Positions 1-9,927 of a stretch of DNA of 64,000 bases are shown in pieces (position 1 is the first letter of the stretch; every line of letters starts with the position of its first letter). Position numbers and translations under genes: made by a program. The notes beneath the pieces are model-generated. The model was not told the origin of the DNA. It saw nothing but the letters and a program-made list of their open reading frames with translations, and did no database searches. Where the stretch lies: the NCBI GenBank assembly GCA_963822095.1, contig CAWGGS010000033.1, positions 1 to 64,000 on the forward strand, read 5' to 3'. This DNA comes from CAWGGS01 sp963822095 (GTDB taxonomy: Bacteria; Desulfobacterota; Desulfobulbia; Desulfobulbales; Desulfocapsaceae).

Positions 1-587
1 TGTTCTTTATGATGATCCTGGTGATTTTTTTCCTGCTCATGGATCTGCCCCGACTTAAAGAATACCTGATCAGGCTCTCCCCCCTACCGAATGACGAGGA
101 TCAGCTTCTGATCCAAAAATTCGAAGAGATCGCGGGGGCCATACTCAAAGGCAACGGAATTTGCGGACTGCTTCAGGGTATATTAGGCGGGGTGATGTTT
201 TCGATAATGGGCCTGAACTCCCCGATTCTCTGGGGCTGTATAATGGCCATCCTTGCCTTTTTGCCCATATTCGGCATCGGACTGGTTATGATTCCGACCG
301 CTATCATCATCGGTGTTAACGGCCATATCGGAATGGGTATCTTCTTCTTTCTCTACTATCTGGTACTTTCTTTTGCCGTTGAATACTTCCTCAAGCCAAA
401 GCTGGTCGGAAGACAGGTAAAGATGCATACTTTGTTGGTTTTACTTGCAATTCTTGGAGGTCTTGCTGTATACGGAATACTGGGAATCATCTATGGTCCC
501 CTGATCGTCACCGCCTTTCTGACTCTGTCGGATATCTACCTGAAGAAATACGAAGAGCACATTTCAGAGGTGGGCACAAAAGCTTGA
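1..587 (+). CDS. AI-2E family transporter (YdiK/PerM-like), C-terminal part
   Basis: The reading frame is already open at the window edge, so only the last ~195 residues of a protein that is usually ~350 residues long are visible. The visible part has four or more long hydrophobic segments and the family's C-terminal pattern: a loop with EYFLKPKLVGRQVKMH followed by the segment LLAILGGLAVYGILGIIYGPL. This is an inner-membrane permease of the AI-2E/PerM superfamily. Members have been linked to autoinducer or Na+/H+ transport, but the substrate here cannot be told. It is convergent with the DUF190-CBS gene, 15 bp away. A second, complete member lies at 41437-42633. Confidence 0.85.
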   Translation, partial: FFMMILVIFFLLMDLPRLKEYLIRLSPLPNDEDQLLIQKFEEIAGAILKGNGICGLLQGILGGVMFSIMGLNSPILWGCIMAILAFLPIFGIGLVMIPTAIIIGVNGHIGMGIFFFLYYLVLSFAVEYFLKPKLVGRQVKMHTLLVLLAILGGLAVYGILGIIYGPLIVTAFLTLSDIYLKKYEEHISEVGTKA

Positions 588-602
588 CCACATAGCCAAG
601 GA

Positions 603-1883
603 TTACAAGGTGGCAAAGCCAGCGCGCAAAAGAGAATCGCGGCTGATCATTCCCTTGAACCGGCCGGTGTCATCGACCACCGGCAGACGTTTTATTACCT
701 TGTCGAGCATGAGATGTATTGCCTCCTCAAGCGGGGCATCCTCTCGCACAGTCACGATATCGGTTTTCATTACCTCTGCCGCCGTTTTTGCCTGCAGATG
801 CTCCTGAAGCTCCCTGTATCTTCTTCCTCTTTCGGTGAAAGGAATCCTGCTCAAGAAATAATCCCATCTGCCCGGATGCCTGTCGACAAAGGCTATAAGC
901 AGGTCGCGATCCGAGATCAAACCCAGAAAGTATCCTTTTCTGTCGACGACGCAGATACGTTCTATATCATTACAGTCAATGAGCCGAATCACTTCCTCAA
1001 CCGGGGCCTCCGGCAGAACAGTGTACGTATCGCTCCGGGCAATGTCTGCGACGATTCTCAGGTTTTCCACTTGAATATTTTTCCTTTGAAAACCTCTCCA
1101 GTCCGGACATTCCTTCAGGATGGTATGAAACACATCCAAACGGGAAAGGATACCGGTAAGTTTGCCTTCCCCGTCTATTACCGGAAGGCGTTTGACATTG
1201 TTGTCCACCATCAGGTTAACCGCCTCGGTCACCAGCTGATCCTGACCGATCACAATGGCGGGTTTGGACATGATTTCCTTAGCCTTACCGGCTGCAAGGG
1301 TCTCCAGGACCTTTTCCGTCTTCGACCGGTCTGAACTGGCAAGCAACCCCAACCTGATGGGCATTTCAGCCTTGTAGATCAAGTCGCCTTGAGCGATGAC
1401 GCCGACGGGATGATCCCTGTCATCAACCACAGGAAGTCCCGTGAAAGTTGACGATAACAGCAGCTCCGCAACCTCACTTAAAGGTGTATCCACCCCCACC
1501 CTGGCCGGTGAGGCGGTCATGATCTCACGGACACGCATGTGCTTGGGAATCAAAATACCACTGGTCTTGTGAAAGATAACGTCCTGATCCCTGAGAGCGA
1601 CAATGCCGTCGGTGATCATATTCTGAACAACGGGAAGCACGGTTTCAATTTCAGTAGCAGGAAGAATAACTGCTATTCGCACCGGCATATTGTACGAGAG
1701 AACCTCCATCCTGCCCGTCGCAACCTCTCCACTCTCATAGGAACCTTCTATTCCCCTGGTGACGATGGTGCGTGCTGCTATTTTCATCCCGTTTACATAC
1801 TCGACAATTGCGCTGGAGACCGGCTGTCCACGCCACTGCACATTTTCGCTGGTAAATATCTCGATGATCTTATATTTCAGCAT
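603..1883 (-). CDS. DUF190 domain protein with four CBS domains
   Basis: The protein has 426 residues if translation starts at 1883. There the SD sequence GAGGAG lies 7 nt upstream of the ATG; an upstream in-frame ATG at 1934 has no such site. Residues ~1-105 form a DUF190 domain (a PII-like fold that often sits beside crcB). Four CBS motifs follow, beginning near VREIMTASP, AKEIMSKPA, VADIARSDT and AAEVMKTDI, each with the typical LPVVDD or similar hydrophobic turn. CBS pairs usually bind adenine nucleotides, so this is probably a cytoplasmic nucleotide-sensing regulator. It lies just downstream of crcB on the same strand, which suggests it controls ion or fluoride handling. The role is inferred from domains and context. 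Confidence 0.85.
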   Translation of the reverse strand: MLKYKIIEIFTSENVQWRGQPVSSAIVEYVNGMKIAARTIVTRGIEGSYESGEVATGRMEVLSYNMPVRIAVILPATEIETVLPVVQNMITDGIVALRDQDVIFHKTSGILIPKHMRVREIMTASPARVGVDTPLSEVAELLLSSTFTGLPVVDDRDHPVGVIAQGDLIYKAEMPIRLGLLASSDRSKTEKVLETLAAGKAKEIMSKPAIVIGQDQLVTEAVNLMVDNNVKRLPVIDGEGKLTGILSRLDVFHTILKECPDWRGFQRKNIQVENLRIVADIARSDTYTVLPEAPVEEVIRLIDCNDIERICVVDRKGYFLGLISDRDLLIAFVDRHPGRWDYFLSRIPFTERGRRYRELQEHLQAKTAAEVMKTDIVTVREDAPLEEAIHLMLDKVIKRLPVVDDTGRFKGMISRDSLLRAGFATL

Positions 1884-1994
1884 CTTCATTCTCCTCTTTA
1901 TCTGAAACTCTCCCAGGATCATTGGCTTTGCCATGCCATGGCAATGGGTTTTCCCGATTGGTCACTGCCGGCAGGTCCGGCTCAGCCATTCCGG

Positions 1995-2366
1995 TTAGAT
2001 GAGACGACCTATCCATATTCCTAATATAATTAGGGCTGCACCGAAGATATTATTGAAACAAAAATTGGTCACGGCAATAAGAAAATCAGCTGACCGGGCC
2101 GAGTTGACGGTTTCCAAAGCATAGGTTGAAAAGGTAGTAAGAGCTCCGAGATATCCAGTCATGAAAAAAAGACGGACCGAATGACTGACCAAATTTGTTC
2201 TATCCCCCAAAGAATAGACAAATCCGATCAAAAAGCAACCTGTCAGGTTGACGACAAGGGTCCCCCAGGGAAATCTTGTTCCAAAGAGACTTACTGCAAG
2301 CAGGGAGACACCGTAGCGTGAAAGCGCCCCAAGACCTCCTCCCGCCAGGACAAGAAGGATTTTCAT
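1995..2366 (-). CDS. crcB: Fluoride ion channel CrcB/FluC
   Basis: The protein has 123 residues and four predicted membrane helices, the normal size for CrcB. The family signatures are present: GGGLGALSRYG near the N terminus, PWGTLVVNLTGCFLIGF in helix 2 and the central GYLGALTTFSTYALE segment that carries the phenylalanine/threonine pore residues and the Na+ site. CrcB forms a dual-topology dimer in the inner membrane that lets fluoride out of the cell. The DUF190-CBS gene follows on the same strand with a 111-bp gap, so the two are probably co-transcribed. I looked upstream for a fluoride riboswitch and saw none. Confidence 0.93.
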   Translation of the reverse strand: MKILLVLAGGGLGALSRYGVSLLAVSLFGTRFPWGTLVVNLTGCFLIGFVYSLGDRTNLVSHSVRLFFMTGYLGALTTFSTYALETVNSARSADFLIAVTNFCFNNIFGAALIILGIWIGRLI

Positions 2367-2734
2367 ATTCCACCCATTCTTCTTCTACAAATTATCCACT
2401 CATTCGAAAGCAAAAACGGTCTTTTCCACAATCGAAAACAAACCTTGAAACTCTTCAAAACAAGGTCAAAAAATGGGGCTATAATAAAATATCTGCCGAA
2501 TTTTGCAAACCGCCATGTACCGTCATGGAGATTTTTACAACTCTGGGTTGGGAGTACAAAGGGTCGAAAGGGGAAAAACCAGCAAAAAAAGGACCCTTTG
2601 TGAGGAAGGATATACCATGGCATTCATACTCCGGATGTTAAAAAAACGATACCCGGTCACGACCGGCACCAGGCAGGAGAGCTCGCCCGATACGCATTAT
2701 TGAATGGATGATGGAATAGTTATTCTCTGTCGGA
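2367..2734. other. Intergenic region crcB / first activase
   Basis: No gene with a ribosome binding site or recognisable protein was seen. The stretch must hold the crcB promoter (minus strand) and the end of the activase transcript. I could not pick a convincing promoter or terminator. Confidence 0.4.
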
Positions 2735-5700
2735 TCAATCATTACCATTTGAGAGCATCTCCCTGTGCAGACGTTCCGCCTGCAGGCAAAAGGCCTCCAA
2801 TCGGGCCTCTATAATCTGCGAAAAGGGTGTGCCGTCCGTCTCAACAGTAAGGAAAGGGAATTTCCGTCTGCCATTCAGGAGAATCGGCGAGACGGATCTT
2901 CCGTTCAACTGCGCCCGCCTTTCCGTGGTGGTAAACTTTTCCTGGAGGACAGCCTCTGCAACCCTGCTGGGCATGCAACCGAAAGGCCCAATGGAGATAA
3001 TCCCACAGGAGGGATTGAGGATATCGTGAAAGGCGGAACCTACTGTGAGGATGGCTTCGCCGCGAAGTTTTGGAGAGATGTAATGTGCCCCCAGCTTGAC
3101 AACATGCTCGACCCCCATGTCGGTATGAAAAAAAAGTCCGGAGGGGGCAAGAAGCTCCCGTATCCTGCGATCGATTCTTTCCTTGACCCAACGAACGATA
3201 TGGAAGGTCGCGGACTTTTGCCCGAGGATTCCGTTTTTTATCAGCCAATCAAGATATTTAAACCATTCGCTGTTCTGTGCCGTACGGACAATAAAGCCCC
3301 GCTCTGCCATTTTTTCTATAAGCTGTTGCAACGAAATGGGATCATGCCGCACATAGATCTCTCCAGCCAGGGTGATCTTGGGAATGTCCGGGTAGTCTCG
3401 ATCGAGAATAATTCCCCCGAGCTCTTGGGCACTTTTTTGCAACTGCCTGACGAAGGTTCTCCAATCTTTACCGATGACATCTCCTATCGCGGCATGGTTT
3501 CTATGCAAAATCTGCAAACCCTTTTCTTTATCGGCTGCCGCGGTCATAATCGTCGACCACATTTCATCAAACAGATCCCCGATTATTATCGCCCGCCAGG
3601 CAGTAAGGTAGAATTTGGTGCCCAGGCCGCCATAACAGTTCTTCGAAGAGGGTGAAAAAACGGCAATATCAGTGAGATTGCACTCATTGATCAGGCGCTG
3701 GGTAAAAACATTGTATTGGCCGAACCGGCACGGCCCCGGCGCACTTGGCATCATATAGACGGTTACCTCGTCCTTCGGTCGCCTGTTCTGTACATAATCA
3801 AGGATCGAACCGATAGTCGTTTGCAGCGGCAGACACTCCTTACAGCTCGAATACCCTCGTCCCAACTTGAGGGTCTCGGGATCCGCCGGGACAAGCGCCT
3901 CCGCCTGAATACCCACTCTCGAAAAGCTCCGAGCAAGCAAGGATGTGCCGAACCGGCCCATGGATGGGACCAGGATCCGGACCCGTTTATCGGTCAACGG
4001 TATCATCTCTCCGTCTGCACGTTTTACATATCCTTCGTTCTTCTCATATGCCATAGCAGTTGAAACAAGCGGCCTCTTACAACTCCTCTCTGCCAAAGGT
4101 GTCTCCAAACTGCGGTAGGAGGCTATGATATCAAGAAAGGCCTCGATCCGTGTTTCAATACCGGCATCCGCCGTATGACTGTCGAGTTCCAGGGTAAGGC
4201 TTGGCTTTTTTCCCAGTATATCCCTGAAATAGGTGAGGATAAAAGAATCCGGACCACAGGAGAAGTTGGTGATATACATGGGAAATAACTGCGGGTGCCC
4301 GGCAACGAGTTTTGCACAGCGCAACAAAAGGCTCCCCATCGCCCAGAACATATTGCTGTCTTCATCTAGCGTATAGTTTTCAAAATCCAACATGTCGAAT
4401 GGGATGATCTTGATTCCCCGGGAGGCAAGTTTCATGGTCACCCCTTTATTGGCTTCCCGGGCAAAACTGTTATACGCCCTGCCGAAGAGGACTATGGCTA
4501 TCTCCTCAGGTTTTTTTTCCAACTGGTCAAGATGGCACTTCCCAATCTCTTTTAATTGCCGTTGTACGCTGTTTTGTTTTTTCCAGGCCCGGTCAAAGGC
4601 CGACATGCCTTGTTTTTTTGGCAAACCGAGCGAGACAGCCAATTGCCCGAAAACGTTTCGCTGTTCTGTTGGAGAGTCTGAAAAATCAATAGTCGGCGAC
4701 AATGTTTGGGGATTGTCGAGTTCCTCGAAAGCGCTTTTCAGATAAAAGGGTTCGCTCTGGACAAAAACACAGGTGCACGAGGTCTCGGTGTTGCCCGAGG
4801 GGATGCCCTTCAGATGGGGAAGAAAGGTAAAGTCGGCATCTTTTTTCAACATATCGGAAAGATATCCATGGGCAAGCTCTGCCGGATAGCAGAACTGTGA
4901 TCCCCGTCGGGAAATCCCCTCTTCCTCAATGGAATCCGGCAGGATCAACCGAAAGCCGAGATCCTCGAAATAACTACGATAGAAAGGGTAGTAGCTGTTG
5001 ACCAGAAAAGATCGATTCATTCGCACCGTGCGGCGATCATTTTCAGAGGTGACGTCGTTGCCTGCAAAAAGGAGCCGCTCCCTCTGGGCTACCATATCCA
5101 GCGAGTGGATATCATACTTCTTTTTACGAATAAGATTGTCGTATCGATTACAGATTCCACCGAAAGGATAGGTCTTCCCATTTATCCTGATTCTTGCTAT
5201 CTCGCATTTCCGGTCGCATTTTTCCTTCCCTCCCGGGCAGATGAACGATGACTCGTAATCGACACTCCTTTGGGCAAGAAGAGCCAGGTCAAAAGACCCC
5301 TTTTCAACGAGTCCCCGCTCGATCCGCTTTTCGACTTCGAGGGCAACCCCGAACGCACCGATCAATCCCGGATCGGGCGGTACGACAACCTCTTTTCCGG
5401 TGAGAGCGGCAAGGGCCACGGGAACTGCCGTGTTGTAGCAGACGCCCCCCTGAATGAATATTTTTTCACCCACCGGTCGGTTGCCTTTCACCCTGTTTAC
5501 GTAGTTCATCGCAACAGAATAAACCAGACCGGCGACAATATCCTCCGTCGGCACATGCTGCTGCACCGCATTTTTTATATCCGAGCTTATAAACGCAGCG
5601 CATTGATCACTGAAATTCAGAGGTTTCTTCCCGCGGAAAGCGACATTGCCTATTTCGGTGACCCCGATTCCCAGGCTTTCCATTGCCGATTCTTCGAGAA

Positions 5701-7012
5701 AGGAACCGGTACCCGCGCTGCAGGCCTCATTCATCGCGTAATCGTTTGGGACACCATTAGAGAGATAAGTATATTTGGCATCCTGGCCTCCGATCTCGAA
5801 GATGGTGTCGACATGTTCATCATAAAAGGCAGCGGCAGCGGCATGGGCGATAATCTCATTGACTACCCCTCTGGTCATGGCATGCAGACCGGCTATCTGC
5901 CGTCCCGAGCCGGTAACCCCTAGTCCTTCAATGGTGATGGGAACATCCAACTGCCTCTTGAGCTCGGAATACACATTTCTGGCCGCCTGCACCGGATCAC
6001 CATTGGTACGGAGATAGGTGGAGGCAAGCACTGCCTTATCCTTTCTGCGCAAGAGAATGCCTTTTGTCGTTGTCGAACCGACATCAAGACCAAGAATCGT
6101 CCTGTCACCGGCTTGCGCATTTTCATGGGGCTTCTTTTTGATCAAGACGAGGTGACGGTAACTATCCAGCGGTTTATGAAAAGAAAAATTGGAAATATTG
6201 TCACGGAAAAGATCCGTCATGCCGGGGTAGTCGGCCGGCTTGTTATCAAGCGCCCACAATGCCGCACCGAGAGCTTCAAAGTTTGACGCATCATCAGGGA
6301 TATGAACACAACCAATTACCTGTTTGAGAAAATGTACCATTCCCCGGTTGGCGGCACATCCTCCGACAAGCAGGATGGGATCGGTTGATACTTTTTTTAT
6401 AAGTTCCTCCAGCTTTCCGGCCATCATCTTGACAAGCCCTGAGACCACGGCGGATTTCGACACTCCTTTATTAAGGGCATGGGTGCAGTCGCTTTTACAA
6501 AACACGGAGCATCTTCCCGAAATTTTGAAAGGCTTTGTGGAAAAATCCATGGAAGCCATATCATCAAGGGTGATGTTTATCCGACGAAGCTGCTGCAAAA
6601 AAAAATCACCGGTGCCGGAAGCACATTTATTACCTGTATGGATATTCTGTATACACCCCTGCTCATCGAGGTGATACACCATAAATGTTTCTCCTCCAGC
6701 CGAGACAACCACCCGGTACGGATGATCGAAAGGAAAGAGATAGCGCATTGAGCACTCTATTGCTTCCGGTTCGGAGATGGAATCGAGATTCAGGGCATAG
6801 CGGAATTTTCGACCTGTTACACAGAGACGTTTTTCTTCCAGGTTTTCGGTCTCCTGCAACATCCGGCTTACGCAGCCGCGAACATCGCCGAGATGAGGCC
6901 TGGATACTCTTCGTATGATTTTTGGCGTGTTGTTGTTCTGGGTTACCTCGACCAAAGACACGGTCGAAGCCCCAAGACATATGCCAAGTGAATGTGCCCC
7001 CGTCCTCTTCAC
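2735..7012 (-). CDS. Giant acyl-CoA dehydratase activase-type protein (BadF/BcrA ATPase + DUF2229 + HGD-D)
   Basis: The protein has 1425 residues, starts with GTG and has a GGGGA site upstream. Residues ~8-255 form one ASKHA ATPase domain with NKCASGTGDF and GRCSVFCKSD. Residues ~305-565 form a second one with LGLDVGSTTTKG, EIGGQDAKY and NEACSAGTGSF. The cysteines are those that hold the bridging [4Fe-4S] cluster in archerases such as HgdC and BadF/G. A DUF2229 region follows (cysteines in FICPGGKEKC and NFSCGPDSF), and a C-terminal 2-hydroxyglutaryl-CoA dehydratase D-like region (GPFGCMPSRVAEAV). Known activases pass one low-potential electron to a dehydratase or reductase, driven by ATP. 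These fused forms have no proven reaction. It is divergent from the MMPL operon, whose last gene is a paralogue. Confidence 0.88.
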   Translation of the reverse strand: MKRTGAHSLGICLGASTVSLVEVTQNNNTPKIIRRVSRPHLGDVRGCVSRMLQETENLEEKRLCVTGRKFRYALNLDSISEPEAIECSMRYLFPFDHPYRVVVSAGGETFMVYHLDEQGCIQNIHTGNKCASGTGDFFLQQLRRINITLDDMASMDFSTKPFKISGRCSVFCKSDCTHALNKGVSKSAVVSGLVKMMAGKLEELIKKVSTDPILLVGGCAANRGMVHFLKQVIGCVHIPDDASNFEALGAALWALDNKPADYPGMTDLFRDNISNFSFHKPLDSYRHLVLIKKKPHENAQAGDRTILGLDVGSTTTKGILLRRKDKAVLASTYLRTNGDPVQAARNVYSELKRQLDVPITIEGLGVTGSGRQIAGLHAMTRGVVNEIIAHAAAAAFYDEHVDTIFEIGGQDAKYTYLSNGVPNDYAMNEACSAGTGSFLEESAMESLGIGVTEIGNVAFRGKKPLNFSDQCAAFISSDIKNAVQQHVPTEDIVAGLVYSVAMNYVNRVKGNRPVGEKIFIQGGVCYNTAVPVALAALTGKEVVVPPDPGLIGAFGVALEVEKRIERGLVEKGSFDLALLAQRSVDYESSFICPGGKEKCDRKCEIARIRINGKTYPFGGICNRYDNLIRKKKYDIHSLDMVAQRERLLFAGNDVTSENDRRTVRMNRSFLVNSYYPFYRSYFEDLGFRLILPDSIEEEGISRRGSQFCYPAELAHGYLSDMLKKDADFTFLPHLKGIPSGNTETSCTCVFVQSEPFYLKSAFEELDNPQTLSPTIDFSDSPTEQRNVFGQLAVSLGLPKKQGMSAFDRAWKKQNSVQRQLKEIGKCHLDQLEKKPEEIAIVLFGRAYNSFAREANKGVTMKLASRGIKIIPFDMLDFENYTLDEDSNMFWAMGSLLLRCAKLVAGHPQLFPMYITNFSCGPDSFILTYFRDILGKKPSLTLELDSHTADAGIETRIEAFLDIIASYRSLETPLAERSCKRPLVSTAMAYEKNEGYVKRADGEMIPLTDKRVRILVPSMGRFGTSLLARSFSRVGIQAEALVPADPETLKLGRGYSSCKECLPLQTTIGSILDYVQNRRPKDEVTVYMMPSAPGPCRFGQYNVFTQRLINECNLTDIAVFSPSSKNCYGGLGTKFYLTAWRAIIIGDLFDEMWSTIMTAAADKEKGLQILHRNHAAIGDVIGKDWRTFVRQLQKSAQELGGIILDRDYPDIPKITLAGEIYVRHDPISLQQLIEKMAERGFIVRTAQNSEWFKYLDWLIKNGILGQKSATFHIVRWVKERIDRRIRELLAPSGLFFHTDMGVEHVVKLGAHYISPKLRGEAILTVGSAFHDILNPSCGIISIGPFGCMPSRVAEAVLQEKFTTTERRAQLNGRSVSPILLNGRRKFPFLTVETDGTPFSQIIEARLEAFCLQAERLHREMLSNGND

Positions 7013-7501
7013 CTTTTCTTCCCCAACCTCTTTTAAGAACCGCTCATTTCCTGTTCGGATCCCCCTCCCCCAAGACCAGACCCTCTTCTTATCTTCCCAT
7101 ATTTATTAAATTTTTTCCATAGGAAGATTCCAAAATTTTGTAAAGATACTCTTAATTGAGAATTTTTGTCAAACACTCTATGGGCTTACAGTGAAAAAAC
7201 TTTTGTATCCCTAAATTATGATGCACAGTTCATCGAATTAGTGACCATGTTTCTCTGCAAAAAGTTGGCTTTTTAGCCAGCTTATAGTAAAACCACTGAT
7301 AATTGTCCAGAAGAGAAAAGGATTACTTCGGACAAGAAAGGCATTCATTGATTGCAACGCACCGTCTTTACGGTCCTAAGGAGCTCAATCTGCATTATCA
7401 ATGAATTTAACCGGGGGGACCGACCAAACCGGCCGGTCATGGAAAAACATGAAAGCTCGGTGCTGCACAGAGACTTTCACCAGTAGGAAAACAGAGAACG
7501 G
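7013..7501. other. Divergent intergenic region between the first activase and the MMPL operon
   Basis: This 489-bp stretch contains no supportable gene. It should carry both divergent promoters. A short hairpin (GTTGGCT/AGCCAGC) lies near 7262-7282. Loose -10-like AT-rich boxes occur but none is convincing. The shared control region suggests the two activases may be expressed together. Confidence 0.4.
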
Positions 7502-9901
7502 ATGAGTTTTAAGACATGTATTGAGTTCCTTTGTCGGAGCATTTACCGACACCCGTTCCTCTGGCTCTTCCTAACTTTTCTGCCCTCCCTCCCCGCTCTT
7601 TACGAAATCCAGCACCTCGGTCTGAACACCGATATCGTGCGTCTTTTGCCAGACCACAGCCCAGCTGCACGATGGACGAGAGAACTGGAGAAAGTGGTAG
7701 GCGACGGTGGTTTCTTCACCATTTTGTTAAAGGGAGACACCCGCCCTCAACTCATAAAGGCCGTGGAAGAAACGGCCCGAGAGGTGAAATCCCTGCCTGA
7801 AGTAGATTCCGTTACCTATACCAATCCGAGCAAATTCATTGAGAAATACCGATATCTTTTGATTTCACAGCACTATCTTGAAAAGATCCTCGATTATGTG
7901 TTGGCGGCCAAGGCCAAGCTCAACCCGTTTACCGACGATCTTCTTTCGCCGGAAAAGAAGCATCAGGTTCGGGGAGAGGGAAGACAACAGGACGAGATAG
8001 TAAGACTCCTCGATCACTATTCGAATCTCACCAAGTATCATGAAAGCGAGGATGGAAAAATTTTCGGGATCTTCATACGGCCCAAACCAGGTATTACCAA
8101 GATAAAAGATCTCCATGCCCTCATGGTGAAGCTAGAAAAAATAAGCAGGAATTCCAGCTCGAAGTTCAGCGTCTGGGCGGGAGTCGGCGGCTCGCAGATC
8201 AACAATCTTAAAAATTATGACGTCATTATCTCCGACCTCAATCGTTCGGGTATCATTACCATTGCCGGCGTACTTCTGGTTCTCGTCATCAGCTTTCGCT
8301 CTCTGGTGGTCCTGCCGGTACTCCTCTATCCTCTCATGGCGGGTCTGCTCTGGTCTTTTGCCCTGGTGCCGCCGATCTTGGGCGATCTCAATATCATTAC
8401 CTCCTTTCTGCTCCTGGTCATGTTCGGTCTGGGTATCGACTGTTCGATTCATCTCGTCAAACGTTTCCAACAGGAATTAGCGGCGAGCACCCCTTTGGAG
8501 GCCTTGATCGAGACCTACAAATCCACCGGCCTGTCGATCATTACCTCCGGGTTGACCACCGGTCTGGCCCTTTTGGTATTGGCCTTTTCAGACTTCAGAG
8601 GTTTTTCCGAGTTCGGATTGATTGGTGGAGGGACCATGCTGATCATGCTGGTGGCGATGTTCACCGTAATGCCTCCGACGCTGATTCTGGGAGAAAGATT
8701 ACAGCTGGTAAAACCCGCTGGAATTCATACTGCAAAATGGCTAAGAACCTACCCAAAATTTGCCCTGATCCTGGCGCTGACTGTTCCCGTCTGCCTGGCA
8801 GCCATGGCCTGGAATCTGAGATTTGATTACAACTTCAATAAATTACAACCAAAGATACCGGGAGGAAAGGCCTTCAATTCGTACAACAAAGCCGTGTACA
8901 AGACTAAATACATGTCCCCTGGTGCCATCTTTGTCGCCCCGGATCTGGACAGTCTCGATGCGCTTCTTGCCGATCTCAACCACCGGATGGGAGTGAAGGG
9001 GACCTATTTTCTCAAGACAACCAGCGCCAGAACGTTTGCTCCATCGGAACAAGAAATGCAACAGAGGCTAACTCTTATCAGGACCATACAGGAACAGCTG
9101 CATGGAAGCTGGTCAAAGAAAATCAAAGATCCCCTTCTCCGTCAATGGGCCAATGATATCGTCTCCTGGACGCCCCCCGCCCGGCCGCCGACGATTGCCG
9201 AGCTGCCCACAAGTCTCACCAACTCGCTTATGGCCGGAAAGGACAAGAACCTCTATCTGGTAGGCCTCTACCCCAACGTCCCTAGGGGAAACGGAAAAAA
9301 CGCCATGGGATTCACCAAAGAGATGTATGACATGAAGCTTCCTGCCAAAGTCGAGGGTCCTGTCGGTGAAATGCCGGTTTTCGCAGAGATCCTGTGGACC
9401 GTTACAGCGGAAGGCCCCTGGGTATTGATCATGTCTTTCCTCGCTGTTTTTCTCCTTATCTTCCTGGGTTTTCGCTCTGTGAAAGAAACGTTTTGGATAA
9501 CCATGCCGCTGATTTCAGGCTTGCTTTTAACCATGGGCATAATGGCGGTAACAGCTTTTCGACTCAATTTTTTCAACGTGGTCATATTCCCTGCCTTAAT
9601 TGGTATGGGAGTCGATTCCGGTGTCCATTTTTTCAGACGCTGGAAAGAGCTGAACATGGATACCACTGCATGCCTCCAGGAACTCTTCGAACCCTTGACC
9701 GGCTGCACCGTTACAACCATGATGGGATACTCGGGAATGGTTTTGGCCTCTCATCCCGGGCTCCGATCCATCGGTCTTCTCGCCTGTCTGGGGTTGGGAT
9801 GTATCTGGCTGACGTCACTCGTCCTTTTTCCGGGATTTCTTGAATATCTCAAAAAACGGGAGAAGGTATCGACTCATCCTGCCATCCTTCCCCGACAATA
9901 A
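7502..9901 (+). CDS. MMPL/RND-family transporter, HpnN-like
   Basis: The protein has 799 residues with the duplicated RND layout: helix 1 (~16-35), a periplasmic loop (~36-240), helices 2-6 (~245-395), a second loop and a second helix bundle (~635-780). The two equivalent helices carry GLGIDCSIH and GMGVDSGVH, the proton-relay aspartates of this superfamily. MMPL-type RND proteins move lipids or glycolipids across the inner membrane; HpnN moves hopanoids. The PHP-glycosyltransferase gene follows 26 bp downstream and the second activase after that, so this is the first gene of a three-gene operon. A lipid substrate is inferred; no hopanoid synthesis gene is in view. Confidence 0.88.
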   Translation: MSFKTCIEFLCRSIYRHPFLWLFLTFLPSLPALYEIQHLGLNTDIVRLLPDHSPAARWTRELEKVVGDGGFFTILLKGDTRPQLIKAVEETAREVKSLPEVDSVTYTNPSKFIEKYRYLLISQHYLEKILDYVLAAKAKLNPFTDDLLSPEKKHQVRGEGRQQDEIVRLLDHYSNLTKYHESEDGKIFGIFIRPKPGITKIKDLHALMVKLEKISRNSSSKFSVWAGVGGSQINNLKNYDVIISDLNRSGIITIAGVLLVLVISFRSLVVLPVLLYPLMAGLLWSFALVPPILGDLNIITSFLLLVMFGLGIDCSIHLVKRFQQELAASTPLEALIETYKSTGLSIITSGLTTGLALLVLAFSDFRGFSEFGLIGGGTMLIMLVAMFTVMPPTLILGERLQLVKPAGIHTAKWLRTYPKFALILALTVPVCLAAMAWNLRFDYNFNKLQPKIPGGKAFNSYNKAVYKTKYMSPGAIFVAPDLDSLDALLADLNHRMGVKGTYFLKTTSARTFAPSEQEMQQRLTLIRTIQEQLHGSWSKKIKDPLLRQWANDIVSWTPPARPPTIAELPTSLTNSLMAGKDKNLYLVGLYPNVPRGNGKNAMGFTKEMYDMKLPAKVEGPVGEMPVFAEILWTVTAEGPWVLIMSFLAVFLLIFLGFRSVKETFWITMPLISGLLLTMGIMAVTAFRLNFFNVVIFPALIGMGVDSGVHFFRRWKELNMDTTACLQELFEPLTGCTVTTMMGYSGMVLASHPGLRSIGLLACLGLGCIWLTSLVLFPGFLEYLKKREKVSTHPAILPRQ

Positions 9902-9927
9902 AGGTGAGGACCGTTTAGGAAAAAACT

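Noticed and set aside
2367..2500. Fluoride riboswitch upstream of crcB
   Set aside because: I looked for the conserved GGNGAUGG-type start and the pseudoknot partner before the gene and saw neither.
7502..9901. A hopanoid locus (hpn) because of the HpnN-like and MlaC/HpnM-like proteins and a DUF4070 radical SAM enzyme
   Set aside because: No squalene-hopene cyclase or other hpn gene is in the window, and the three genes are far apart; similarity of fold alone is not enough.
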